The notes under the pieces are model-generated. The model saw nothing but the letters and a program-made list of their open reading frames with translations. It did no database searches and was not told the origin of the DNA. Below are positions 24,366-36,934 of a stretch of DNA of 64,000 nucleotides, piece by piece. The position numbers were made by a program, and so were the translations under genes. The stretch comes from Volvox africanus (Eukaryota; Chlorophyta; Chlorophyceae; Chlamydomonadales; Volvocaceae). Position 1 is the first letter of the stretch. Each line of letters begins with the position of its first letter. The DNA lies in NCBI GenBank assembly GCA_030268105.1, contig BSDZ01000086.1:4170501-4234500 (forward strand), written 5' to 3'.

Positions 24366-27300
24366 CTAAGGAAACCTCCTCGCCACGTCTTCCCGGCCCG
24401 GAATTGCAGGACGCACAGCTTTACAGCTTACCTTGGCTGCCTTTGGGGGTCGACCGGGTCCTCTTTTCAGCTGCGCCGCTACCGAGGAGGACGATGGCCC
24501 CGCAACCGCCTTGCTGGTGGATAGCAGCTTCTTGGCGGTGGGTCCTGTCCCCGGGGAGCCCCCGTTTCCACCGACCGCCGCAAGCGTTGCGGCACCATTG
24601 CCTGGTGGTGAAGGCCCAGCAGCGGCAGCTACAGCTGTGGTGACGCCGCTCGCTGATGCACCCGCTGCAGGTGGCCCCACGGCCCCGGACGCCGGCGGTG
24701 CTGAGCCCGGTGGCGCTACGCCTGGGCCGGCTACAGAAGGCGCTGGCGTGGCTGCCACCACGGGTGTGCTGTCCGATTGGGAGGCTCCCGGCGGAGCCTG
24801 AGCGAGTATTTCCACCGGCGCTGCCCCCGGGGTGCTGCCGGGCCCCGCACCGGCGGCCGCCTGCGGGGCCGTTGCAAGCGTGTGCGTTCAGACGCATCTC
24901 TCTCCCCCCTGCTACTCAGGCCGAGCTAAGTGGTCTTGATAAATTGAATATATTCACGGTCCTCAAGTGCACATATACATCACGCCGAAGCACGTACCGA
25001 TATCAAAACACGTGCCCATTCTCAACTGCATCAGGAATGCCAAAAAAATGGAGCCGTCTGCTACCTGAGCGCCTTGCTTTTGCAGGTGGCAATCTGCAAG
25101 CCATGATCGTCACAGTCCTTATGCTTTTCATCTACACCCCTCCCACGTCATGAAGCTGTGATGCCTGGGTCCAGACATCACCTTAACCATTTAAGCGTAG
25201 GTCTCATACTTAGCGTGGACCTACCCCCTGCTTCGAGGCCGGCAACGAGGCCCCGCTTTGAGGTGACCGCGCCGCGGCCACCCCAGCAGCTGCTGCAGCT
25301 GAGGCAGATGGCGTTGCCGCCCCCGGGGCTCCGGCTGGCGACGCCGCCGCGGCCGCCACCTTTGGCACCTTGCGGGCCTGGCCTCCCGCACTGCCTGGAG
25401 CTTGCGGCATTTGCAGCGGTGTTGAACCCAGTGGTGTGACCGCACTGGCAGCCCCTCCACTGCCTGGAGCTGTGCCGAGCTGGCTGGGAACAGCCGGCTG
25501 CACAGACGACGGCGGCTGTGTCGATGCAACCGACGGCGCCGCTGTTCCCTGTGGTGATACATGTGGAAGCGTACCGCTGACCACCCCTTGTGGGGCATGC
25601 GGCAGCGTGCCTGCGGGAGTTCCCTGATTTGGCACAGCCGGCGGCGGCGGCGGTCTTTGTGTCGAGGTCGGTGTTACCACAGGGCCGGCCGGAACTGGCG
25701 GAGGTGGCCCCGAAGCCGATACCATTCCCATCGCTGGTACGGCTGCGGTCACGGCTGCCGATGCTGCAGCAGCGGCGGCCGCCGCACCTGCTACACTGGC
25801 CGCACCCATCATGCCCCCTGCCGCCTGTTGGTGAACCGTCTGTCGCGTCTGCCGTAGCAAGAAAGCGTTTAGCCGGTCGGCATTGAGCCGCCGTTCCCTC
25901 TGTGCGCGCAAGGCTGCCTTGTCGGCGATGCCTTCCGGCAACAGGTCAAGATCCAGCGTTGCAGCCCAGGGCACGCTAGGCAATTGTGCCGAATGAAGCA
26001 ACGGGTGGCGCGCTGCCAATCCCGCTGGGATCGCGAGTTCGGCGCCCCCAGGCGGCCGTTGATGCTGCGGGGAGTGCGGTCGCATTGTCAGGGGGTCGCA
26101 CCGTGTCAACATTGTCCGCCCGCAGCGGGAGACACGCGAACGGACGCAGCGGAGGTCCAGACCCTGAGGGAGAGCTATGAGAGGTGGCTTGCCGCCACCG
26201 CCACCATTAGCGACAGTTATAGGCGAGCCTTGCGGTGACAACAAGCCAACCGCAGCTGTGCCCGACTGCCCTGCCACAGGCTGCTGTTGCTGCCCAAGGA
26301 AATGGCTAATTTCGGGAGAAAAGAGCATCAACATTTCGTCGTCGGCCGGTAGCGGCGGCGGCGGTAGGCGACCTACGGCCTCCCCATTGACGCAGCCCTC
26401 CATTTCTTGCCGCCGCCGCTTGCGCATGAGTGCGCGTCGCAGCGGGGAGTCGTAGGAGGTGCTGGGCGCGCTCAATGAACCGGCAGCGTCGAGGTAAGCT
26501 CGTAGCCTACGCAGAATAGAACAAGTAAATAAGGATGAGTGGGCTTGGGCTGTGCGCAGTCAATGCGTAACCGGATTTCAGATATGTTGCAGCGATGGAC
26601 TGTCACCTACAGCGATCAGGATCTCTGGGCGCACCAAGGCACGATGGACGCGTGCATACAGCCGTGCCTGGAGGCCTTTGGTGATGAAAGGGAGTCAAGA
26701 CGAGTGCAATCCTCATGAACATGCTCAATCCTCTAGGTCTCACTCTGGTCGCCCACACACCTGGTTTCCCCCTGCCGGCTGCGCGCCAGCGTCTCCTGCA
26801 GGTGCGCTGCGCCCTCAGCCTCAACGGCCTCTAGTTGGTGGCGGGGCTGGTGGTGGCGAGCTACCTGATAGCGCTGCATATCCACCTCCAGACGCTGAAC
26901 AGGTAATGAAAGAAGTGAGCCGGTAGGGCAGTTTGGTAAGGTTCTTCCATTCACTCCATACATGCTTCAATGTGTTAAGGGAAGAAGATAACCAATATAA
27001 CAGCAAAACGGCCAGATACAGTAGCCTTTTCAAATTATGTAAAAACGCGTCAAGGCAGGAACAAATTTGCAGGCCAAGTTGCCGCAACCTAGACATCCAT
27101 ATTAGTAAATCTGCGGCAAAGTGCTTGGGTCACAGCCACGGCAGCTACTGTGGCTGAAACAGCGAAGACGCATTTCAGGTAAGTAGGGGATAGGTGCGTA
27201 TCATGGCCACCCCTGGCTACGGGTTGGGTGGGAGGACATTCACCCTCCTTATCCCCTACTTCCAGATCTTGTCTTTTCGCCTTCTCCTCCCTCCCAGCCT

Positions 27301-30300
27301 TCGACCTCCTCAGCATGGTGCACTCACGTGGATATCCCGCTTCCGCGCCTCCCGAAAGGTCAACAGCTCCGTCATCTCAAGCGACTGTGGACAGCCGGAA
27401 ACCCAAAAGAGCGTTCGTAAGTGCGCGTGCGTGAATAAGTCGTGGGTATGTGGGGTGAGTTGGTTGCCATGGGCGTGCAAGCCCTGCTGTAATATCGAAT
27501 CCAGGGTGTCCCAGCACGATGCAGAACATTAAGTTATACAAGCGTGGTCTGCAACTAGGGCTCTGGCCCGCTCTCGCTCCCCGAGGAAAACAGCGGCAGC
27601 GGTGGACACACCTTGGGAAAAGGATGCGATCTGACCGTCAGGGCCAAAGTGGCCGTTGTCATGTGAGAGAGCGCGAAATACAAAAATATATCGTGATGCA
27701 CTTGCTTTGGAAAGCACTAGGTGCAGCAGGCCAAGGCCGGATTGCTTCGCGGTACAATGCGCACCAGACGTTTGTGATATGGAAGTTAGAACTAACTATC
27801 CCCATAAGGCCTTTTTTGCCACCCGCAGAATGCTGAGGCAGCTAAAGCACCCACCTTGAGCATGCTATCCCGTATCTGTCGCATCTTGTCCAAACAATCT
27901 TGAGTATTTTCTCGCCGCCGTCGTGTTTGTGGCCGGTTGACGCGCTCACGAGGCCTGCAATCAAGACCATCACCACCACCATCGTCGTAAGGTATATCTC
28001 ATATGGCCGTAGGATGGGTGCAGCTCGGGAGGGCGAGCCACTCGCTTTGCATTGGATGATCCTCACTAACACGTCAAACAGCAGAGCAGCCGTTGCATTG
28101 CCGGCAGTGCTAGACAGACCCAGCCTTTCTTTAACCAACCTGAACACATTATACGGGTTTGTGTCGCTGGGGTTGGTTGGTGCCTGTGGGATAGGGCGGT
28201 CAAGGGAGCAGCGGATAAGTTGGCCACAACAGCAGGCATGACGGTTAAATTCTCATGAAGGTCGTGCCTTCTTTGCGTTAAGGACTAGATTATCACCGGG
28301 TTAGTCGGGATGGACCCAACCCAGGGACACACCTGCAGCCGCCGCATGATAGGTCTGTTTAGCCGCTCGCGTTTTGCCCGCCAATAGTCGTACACGGCAT
28401 GCAGAATTGGGTCACGCGCGCACGCGTACTTGCGCAGCACCGATAATGCCTCATCGCGACTCATATTGCTCGTGGCTGCAACGGCCGCTGGCAGCATGCG
28501 CCAGTCCTGTGCACCGGAGCCTGGGCAGCAGCGAACGCAAGAGAGAGAGAAGCAGCTTGTCAGCAATCAAATGGCTGAAGAGCATCGTAACACCAAGCTC
28601 AAGACGGCAACAGGATAACAAGGCATACATTTCTACATTGGTGGTTAGGCTATGCAGTGAGAAATTAGGCTTGTCAGCAGCTGGGTATGCGCGCAAAGCT
28701 TCTGCTGCAAATGCATTGAGCGCGTTAAGGCGATATCTTTAGGATTATAATGCCTGTCACGTGAATACGCATAGCGCTGCCTCTTCGCAACAGAGAGTTG
28801 GAGTTGGAAACTTCCATGGGCTGTCGCATCCTGGACGGCATGCATTACTCATCGCTGTCCACTGCTATTTATAGCATTGCTCAGCGTTTACAGAACATTC
28901 AACCACCTCTGTCCGCTTCGCTTGCGGTGCTGCCCTCGTCGGAGCCAGGCCGTTATTGTGGCTGACGACATCACCTCATGCCGCGCCCTGTGTTGCCATG
29001 AGGAGTTGGATTGCTCGGCAACCCAAACCACACATGGGGACCCGGCATTGAATACACGATAATTCTCTATTGCACCTACAAATTCCCATTTGCAGTCAAA
29101 CAATTCTTCGGGATTGGGGTCGTGGCGCGGACAACTGCCTGTCCCGCTCCACATCTGTCCCAACCATGAAGGGCTGCTTCTAGGTCCCGCGTATAAGGGA
29201 ATCCGCGCAGACCCGCATTCCTGTTTTCAGGGAGTACACGCATAACTAGTGCCAAAGCTGTAGTAATGGCCTCACCCGCTTCGCTCATGACCCGCTGGTT
29301 AGCCTCCGCGTTTGCCGTTTCCAGTCGCCACAGCATCAGCTCAAACTTCTCCTCCGACAGCCGGTTGGCGCCCCCCTCATTAAATGCCTCCAGCCAGTCC
29401 TCATCGTCGTTGTCTAGGTCATACTCGCAGTAATCTTCCCGCGCCCAACCAACGCCGCCTGTGCGTGCGGTGTTGCATGCACACGCATGACAGGGCGGCA
29501 CGAGGCACAGACAGCGTGGGAACTGGGTTTGCAAACAGGATGGCAAACAGTAGACGTGTGTACACTAATGCAGAGCGTTGCCGGAAGTGATATGGGTCAC
29601 GCGGGAAGAAATTGAAGGCGAAATGGACAAGACTGAACTAGACGCTAATGCTTCCTTATTATCCACAGAGAGAGGGAGAGAGGAAAAGCATGTACCAAAA
29701 GAAAAGCATGACTATGGACCATGTGCCGTACATATTGGGGTTTCTGCGAACATGCGTTGGGTCAAGACGTGCTGGCTGTATGGTTCCTAGCGCACCAGCA
29801 CCCACCTTTGCCGCGGATATATGTATCAGGTATTCGAAAAAGGGGGAGGTACTCGCGGGTGTAACCGGCCACAATTCGGACCTCCGGCACGGGAATTTCC
29901 TTGACCTCCTTTTTCTTCTTCTGTGAGCCCGCCGGGGGCTGCAGGCAGAAGAAAACAGCAAGAAATCCAAATACCCCATATCAGCTACCGTGCACTCAGA
30001 TGCTGCGGCTCTTTAGGGAGGGATCAGTCGTGCTCGGTGCGACACATGTGTGTGGGTCAACTACCCGCCGACATGATGGCGCGAAGTAAGTCAACAAGCT
30101 GTCTTTCTTTTGCCAAGGCAGCGCTGTATAAAGGATAAAATTATAGAGGAATTTTTGTATGCAATACTGTTTATTTTGTAGCAGGGCGAGCGTCAACAGG
30201 TTCAAGTAGATATCGATCTCCCTGAAGCCTTGACTGACCTGCTCAAATGCCGCCGCTGGTGGCTGAGGTTGAGATGCATCAAGGTCGTCTGTTTTGTCTA

Positions 30301-30379
30301 GCTCAGCAAAGTCTCGGACAATGTTAAGCTGACGCGATGTGTCGACTGGTCTAGGTCTGATAGAAGTCCTCGTTGCCAT
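24366..30379 (-). CDS. EPL1: Enhancer-of-polycomb-like protein (NuA4 complex EPL1)
   Basis: Exons in transcript order: 30379-30239, 29938-29806, 29458-29165, 28520-28333, 28183-28140, 27954-27855, 27384-27328, 26894 to about 26761, about 26676-26611, about 26506-25225 and 24860-24432. Phases agree through the first seven; boundaries around exons 8-10 are uncertain. The EPL1 hallmarks appear in order: start RTSIRPRPVDTSRQLNIV, PVPEVRIV, FRIPDTYIR, CEYDLDNDDEDWLEAFN, LSEEKFELMLWRLE, AVYDYWRAKRERLNRPIMRR and DTNPYNVFRPRERVNRPQTR. A coiled region then starts LDKMRQIRDSMLK. In NuA4 this protein bridges the Esa1/Tip60 acetyltransferase module to the rest of the complex. The long C-terminal half is Ala/Pro/Gln-rich and ends near an AT-hook (KRGPGRPPKAAK). 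After it either a donor (GTAAGC) leads to an unseen last exon or translation runs to a stop at 24366. Confidence 0.85.
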
Positions 30380-31588
30380 TTTCCCTAAAAAACTGATAAG
30401 CCATGAGCTTGCCAATCTGGCTTCCTAGACCACCTAGCTAGGTCCTGAGAGGTCCAGGGCAGTAAGGGCGCAGGAGAGGCGTACGGGACGGCTAGCAAAG
30501 TCTTGTTGTACGCACAACTTCCAGCTGAACGCAACAACATTTATCGCCATTAATTTATCTTCACACATCTGTATGATGCATGCGGGAATCTAGCTCCTTT
30601 GCAGTTTGGTCAGCGCTGGCAAGCGTTTTGTTGCTGCAAAGTAATTAATAACAACTTAAAAGCGAACCAGATAGATTTGGAGGAGCGAAGTTGGCGACCA
30701 ATACGGTGAGACTCAACTTCGCTCCCAACACAGACCCCAGGGTCCACTTCACCTTTCCACAAATGGCGCTCTCCAAACCAACCCCGGACGCTGCAAACGC
30801 AGCTCGGATGCATCCAATCTAACCCCGGTACATACTACCGCTGAGGCTAATCATGGCAGGAGTGAACGCGTCACAACCTGGGTCATCGAGCATCCCCATT
30901 CCTGATGGCTTGCACTACCACGCCATCACCACCATACCTACCACACCTAGCGACACTCTCACTACAGCTTGCTTACACTACAGCTCAGCGCATGCACCTC
31001 GCTAGACCGCTCATGTGAGCCTTACATTCAGACAAGCAGACAGGCCATGGCAGCGCACGACCAAAACCCAACCCGGAAACTGGTGGAGCACCGTTGGAAA
31101 CCCTAGCCATGACCCCATGGGCCAACTTGAGGCATCGCATCAGGACAGAGCGAATCCCAAACGCCACCAATGCCTGATATCCTGCTTAAATCCAGTCTCT
31201 GACCATGCCTTTGACGCGGGTTGCCTTCCAACGCAGGTCCTCACCCTGAACAGACGCTAAACCCCTTTTTTACCCCGCTGTACACACCCACTCGGGAAGA
31301 AATACAGACCATTTCCCAAAATACTCGTGGCCTCACCGCTGCCCTACCACGTGCTTGTCGTACAGAAGAATTTCGCAATAAAGGAAAGTTCCTTTACGTG
31401 GATTTCTTCATTCTTCCTACCAAATGCCTGGCCAATCCCTTCTAAACTATATCCGGTCACCCATCCCCGGGCGATAACGACAGCTCCGATACCATGCTCG
31501 TGTCGTACAGTGCTTCCCAATCCTTGTGGCATATGCCTCAGCCAATAGATAACAAGAGCAACCTTCCTGACCACAAGAACCGCTCTAC
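30380..31588. other. Spacer between RTF1 and EPL1
   Basis: This is the 3' side of RTF1 and the 5' side of EPL1, both on the minus strand, about 1.2 kb apart. A TGTAA complement at 31022-31026 is a possible RTF1 polyadenylation signal. No coding sequence is seen. Confidence 0.4.
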
Positions 31589-34500
31589 TTAATATTCACC
31601 AGCGCGACGCTTCCAGTCGGCGACTGATAGCACACTCTTGCCCGTCAGGTCCTGCTTGTGTGCCGCCACTACCGCCATGCGCCAACGCGGCGGCAGTAAC
31701 CGCTGCTGCAACGTCGGCACCACCGGAGCATTCCGGAGCAGCATCAGGTCTACCTGTAGACCCAGCTGGCGTATCAGGTCGGCCGGGTCCATGCGCTGCT
31801 GGGCGCGCGTCAGCTTGTCAGGCAAGGACGCCTGCGCACGCGCTGCCGCGGCAGCGCCAGCAGACTGCCCGGCATCGTCAACGCCGTCGCGGCGGCTGCC
31901 CTTGGTATTCCAGTAGATGTTCAGGGTTGTTGCGCGACGGGAGAACACGTCAGTACCGCCAGTGCCATCGGTTCCTCCTGTGGGCACGGAGTCGCCAATA
32001 CCGATCGCGGCCCGGAAAAACCGGCGCGGGTGGACATGCATTGGTTCTGGGTGGGAGTGGGCTAAGCAACCAATGATGCCAAAGAGCTGCCCGCGCGCAG
32101 GAGGAGAGGAGGGCGGAGGGGAAGGGTGCTGTGCGGCCGCGGTGCGAGAGTATGGCGTTAAGCGCCAGGCCTTAAGACCGAGATCTCAAGCAAGACCGTC
32201 GTTAGAGACCAGGAGGGAGATGCATACGTGCGATGCGTTAATAGTAACATAATAGTAAATAACAGTGCCCCATGCAAAAGTGAATGAAGCCGGGCAGGAT
32301 AAAGGAGAGGCCGTGGGGGGATGAAAAAGGAAGGGGTAGAGGAAGGGGGAGAAGCGGCCATTCAACACGTCCGGCACTGCGGGCCCACCCCTCCTCACCA
32401 TGTTCCTCCGCAGCTGTGGTTTTGTACGCCACCGTGAGATTATGCTGCTTGTTGCGCTTGTTGAGGTCCATCATGCCGAAGGCGCGTTTGTTGTTGTTTT
32501 GGTTGAGAAGGTGCGCTTCCAATAATGCAAGCTGCTCCTCAAGCCTAGAACCGGGAAAGTGTAGGAGAACCAAGCACATAAAGTGGGATAAGATGGGATA
32601 AAATGGGCTTGAAAGACACTCATCCCCTTTCGCGGTCCAGTTTTCCCAGCGCTAGCACGGACTCACGCGGCCACCTCGTCGATGTTGCCCGCCCCGTGCG
32701 CCAACTCAATACGGCGCTTGAGCATGGCCTTCTCGGCTGCGGGGTTGACAGGCGCGGCGCGAGAGGCCCTCTTGCGCTCCAGCTCCAGCTTCAAGTCAGC
32801 GGAAGTCCACCGGTAGCTGAGGAGAGGACCACGTGTGGGACGGAGACGGGTAGGGGTTGAAGTATGCGGTCTGAGATACCTAAACTTGGGACAACTTAGG
32901 GCGGCGTGAAAGTGGGTGGGATTGGAAAAGGTGGGTTGACGAACACTACCAGGTTGAGCACCTGAAGCTGTCAGTGAGTTCACGTTATCCTGCGACTTGG
33001 TCGTCCTCCTCCTCTACCACGCCGCTTACTTTGTAGATGCCTCAACCTTCTTCGCCGCCGTCGCGGCCTCCTCCCTGGTGATGGGAGCCCGATGGGCCCG
33101 ACCGCAATGCCGTTTGTAGCGCTCGTACTCGGCTTCATCGAACTGCCCGTACAACAGCGAGAGCGCAGGTAAAACACCATTACACGAGAGGGCGCACAAA
33201 CCCGGAGAAGACGGATACTATCAGGCATGATAATGGGAAATCGTCAATTACGTCTTCAGGAAGGCGTGAGCTTAGATCTCAATGCAGCAATGAGGTCTTG
33301 GCCAATTCACCCCCCCTTCCACCGCGCAGAGTCTTACAATAGCTGGCCCAGCCCCGAGCCCCTGACCACTTACCGCGCAAGCGACTTAACCCAACCCAAC
33401 CCCCCGCCTTTCCCTCCAAACCCCCATTCGCCTTGCACTATTTAACAGGGGCCATCTATTCATTGCAGGCAGCAAGCTGCAGCACTTTTGGCTGCTTCGG
33501 GCCTTTGGCTTTGCTGTTAGATGTGGCTCACCGGCTTACTGGACACGTTCGCCATGGCCATGACCCGGGTTATGCCCAGTCCATCGCGGAGGGCCAGGTG
33601 CTTGTGTGTCAGCTCCCCACGGGGCCCGAACGGGTATGCACGACCGGACTCCCGGATGTCCGTGATCTGGCGAAGGCGCACGCGAGAGGTAGCAGCAGCC
33701 ATCAATGCACAACCACCGGGATACAACACAAGAGGGCGAGGGCGAAAGAGAGATCGGCGGAGAGTGGGCGCGGCGTGGGAAGGTGCGAGCAGCTGCAGCC
33801 GCGCTGCAACGGTGTCCAACCATTGTAGTGTTGCAGTGGAGTGGTGCGGTGGAGAAGATTTAATGATTTCATACACGCACATAGTTAAGGTCATTACAAT
33901 TGTTGCTAGTTTTGCCGCACTCGCTATTCTATTACTTTTGATTTACAGTAAACACTAGCAGCAGTCAATCACGACTGCATATTCATGAATGTCAATCCTT
34001 TGCAATATAACGCACAGCACAGCACAGCACAGCACAGCACTGCACGACAAAATACAGCAAAATATTAGCACAGCAGAGGCAACCTCGCACCTCCATAATC
34101 ATATAACCCGGGTGCGTGTTGCCCGAGGCGTCCCGCATTCCGGGGCCGTAAGCCATTCGTACGACACAACCGCTGAGCGCGTCCCGCTCGAAGAAAGGCT
34201 GTGTGAACCACTCCTCCATCTGGCTGCGGGTCACCTGGCACGCCAGCAGCTCCTCCAGGGTGGCCTCCTCATGGGCCTTGTGAACGAGAAGACCGGGTGG
34301 ATGAAAGGGTAATACGGATGATTCAAGAGACCAGGGACCGGGCTGAGGTGCGCCAAGCTGCCGACGATGATTTAATGAAAAACAGCATGGTATGGGTCAT
34401 GGCACGACACCAAAGTGACCCGCAACCCGGAAGTACCAGTCAGGATCCCGAGCGCGTGGGTGTACGTGAGGAGGCGGAGGTCCGACGACGGAAGATTCTA

Positions 34501-36934
34501 TGGGAACGAAAAGGAGTGAGCGAGCTTCGCCGGTCAGGCCCGTTGCAAGTGCAACCTCCCACTCACTCACGCGTACATATGCATAAGATATAAAACTTCA
34601 TAAAAAACATATTAAATGCATATATGTGCTTATGATACAGTTTGTGTATGCATGCATACATTACAAACACACATGCCCTCAACATTCTGCAACGTGAGAG
34701 TTGGCGACCCAATCCCCGAATCCTAGTGGACCGGTCCGTTATTCAACAAACCCCTTCACCGGTCATTCCACATCTACTGCCTGACCCAAGCGTGTGCCGG
34801 ATATTGCCCCGCGACAGTCCCTCGCGTCCACACCACCCCTTCAATGCCCAAGCGCCAAGCGGCGCACCGCAGCCGCTCAGGTGCGGTACTCATTCCTTCA
34901 GCGGCCTCTTCCTCTCAGCCCCTTTGAACCTCCACACCTCTTCATCGTCCGAAATATTCCTCTCCCGCTCGCGCATCCGCTCGCGCTCCCGCTCTTTGTT
35001 CCTTGCTGCCGCCACCGACTGGCGCCGGTCCTCATCCTCCCCGGGCTCGCCCCACACGCTGCCTCCTCCCATCGCACCCGTTATTGGCGGCGGCGGTGGT
35101 GGCGGCCGGGCTTCCTGCTGGCCCCATGGGCTGGCCTGGAAGGATAGTACGGCAGTTTGGCAGTGCCATACGAAAACGTGTTAGAGAATTAGGTCGTGAA
35201 AAGCTTACAGGGTCCTAGCATGGGCGTTTCTCTTCTGCCCTGCCCAATATTCAGTTAGGTATAGGACCAAGCACGCAAATCAATTACCATCCCTTCAAGT
35301 ACAGCCCCTCCCTTGCTCCCTACATCCTGCTACATTCAACACCCCACCGCTTTAATGCCCCTAACCCCTGCCCCAACCTACGCTCTCTCTCACTGCAGCC
35401 CCTTCCTAATGACCACTCGTCTCAGTATTGCGCGGATTCAGGTCCCAGGAGCCTGCTACGGGTCCCGACCTCCTTTGCCCTCACAATCACACACAGATGA
35501 CGACTTCTCGCATGCACCCACCCACTCGGCATGGGAGACCCCTCGGCAAGATCTCAGATCTGAACTCACCTGGACGCGCTCCCCTCCACGGGGGATCCTA
35601 TCCCCGTGATCCTCCTCCACCGCCAGTCTCCCCGCCTGCCCCTCCTCCTCCTCAGAGACAGCCCCCGAGCTGCTGCTGGGACGGAACTGCGGCCAGAGGA
35701 GGGATAAGGTAGTGTGAGGTGCGAAGGCCTATGGGCTAAGATGAAAGTCAGCAAGGGACGAGTGTGGAGGGCAGTTAGTCATCCAATTTTGCTATGCGGG
35801 AAGACGTCGGAATGGAAAGCAGCAGAATTTACAGGAAAACAGAGAAAGAGCACAAAGCATAATCCGGTTACTTGCCTGGATTTAACTGATGCGATAGTGG
35901 CATCTTCCGGATTCAATTCTGCCATGCACTCATGCGCCCCATCCTCCTGCAGCCTGCTAACCCCTGCCCCACCCCGTCTCACCTCAGAATTCTCCCACCC
36001 AGGGCAATCCCGTTAACATTAGATTACCATCATTTATGTCAAGAGGCCGTTACTTGCAAACGAAGCCCATGCGTCCCGTGCCCAATGAGGCTGAGCTATG
36101 TCGCGTCGCAAATATGCATTCCGCCCGCACTGAACGCACGTACATCACGCAGTGCGGTCGCAGATCGGTTCTTGAGAGCATCTGTGCCTTCGTTGGCGCG
36201 TGGGTAAACTTCCGGCAGCGCAGGTGCCCCAGCATGCAAGTAGACAGCCAGACCCCTTACCTCCTCCTCGTCTCCAGAGGACCTGCCTCTACCATCTTCG
36301 TCCTCGTCACTCCAATCGCGCGCGGATCGTGTCGCCGTAGAGCCCCGGGCCGCCTTCCGAGGCGTACCTTTGCCGTCGCTGCCCTTACCCCGTCCCGCGT
36401 CCTGCCTATCTTGCTTACGACGGCTCTTGTCTGCCTATTGTCATGGGAGGGACAATCTATTGCAGATTACATGGCTCCGGCAAACATCATGTCGTGACAA
36501 TAAAGGTGCTGCATTTGGGGGGCATGGCGGCATAGTCGCACCTTTTCAGTTGCCGCGCGCTGCTGTTGCAGCAGTTGACGCCTCTGACGCTCTTTGTCTC
36601 GATTTTCAGCACGTTCCGCAAGGATCATCTCGCGTTCGAGCTCGGTCATGGCCATGAGCTTACGGCGGTCCTCCTCGTTTTCATATAGTCCCTCCTCGTC
36701 ATCAAAGTCGCCATCATCTTCATCGTCCTCGTCTTCACTCTGATGTCGTTTTCCTCTTTTGCTCCCGCTTCCCTTGTTCGCCTTCTTGCGCCTAGGTGCC
36801 TCCTCTGAATCTGCTCCACTGTCAACGACTCCATCGTCGTCGCTATCAGAGGATTTTCGAATACGTTTTTTTGACGTTGGCTTGTTACGGCCGGCAGCTA
36901 GGGAGAAAAGAGCATCATCAAGGTCGTCCGCCAT
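31589..36934 (-). CDS. RTF1: RNA polymerase-associated protein RTF1 (Paf1 complex, Plus3 domain)
   Basis: Ten exons in transcript order: 36934-36542, 36434-36261, 35686-35570, 35135-34938, 34276-34091, 33666-33532, 33142-33030, 32816-32667, 32544-32399 and 32046-31589. All phases agree and give 689 residues, against about 710 in human RTF1. The N terminus is acidic and Ser-rich, with MADDLDDALFSLA, then LYENEEDRRKLMAMTELERE, typical of RTF1. The Plus3 domain (about residues 295-435) reads RSQMEEWFTQPFFERDALSG, VVRMAYG, GYMIMEITDIRESGRAYPFG, HKHLALRDG and FDEAEYERYKRHCG. A helical C-terminal part (LKLELERKRASR, EEQLALLEAHLLNQNNNK) and FSRRATTLNIYWNTK follow. RTF1 binds Spt5 through Plus3 and promotes histone H2B ubiquitylation during elongation. 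The exon 4 donor was set at 34938 because a TGA follows in frame. It lies 1.2 kb upstream of EPL1 in the same orientation. Confidence 0.93.
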
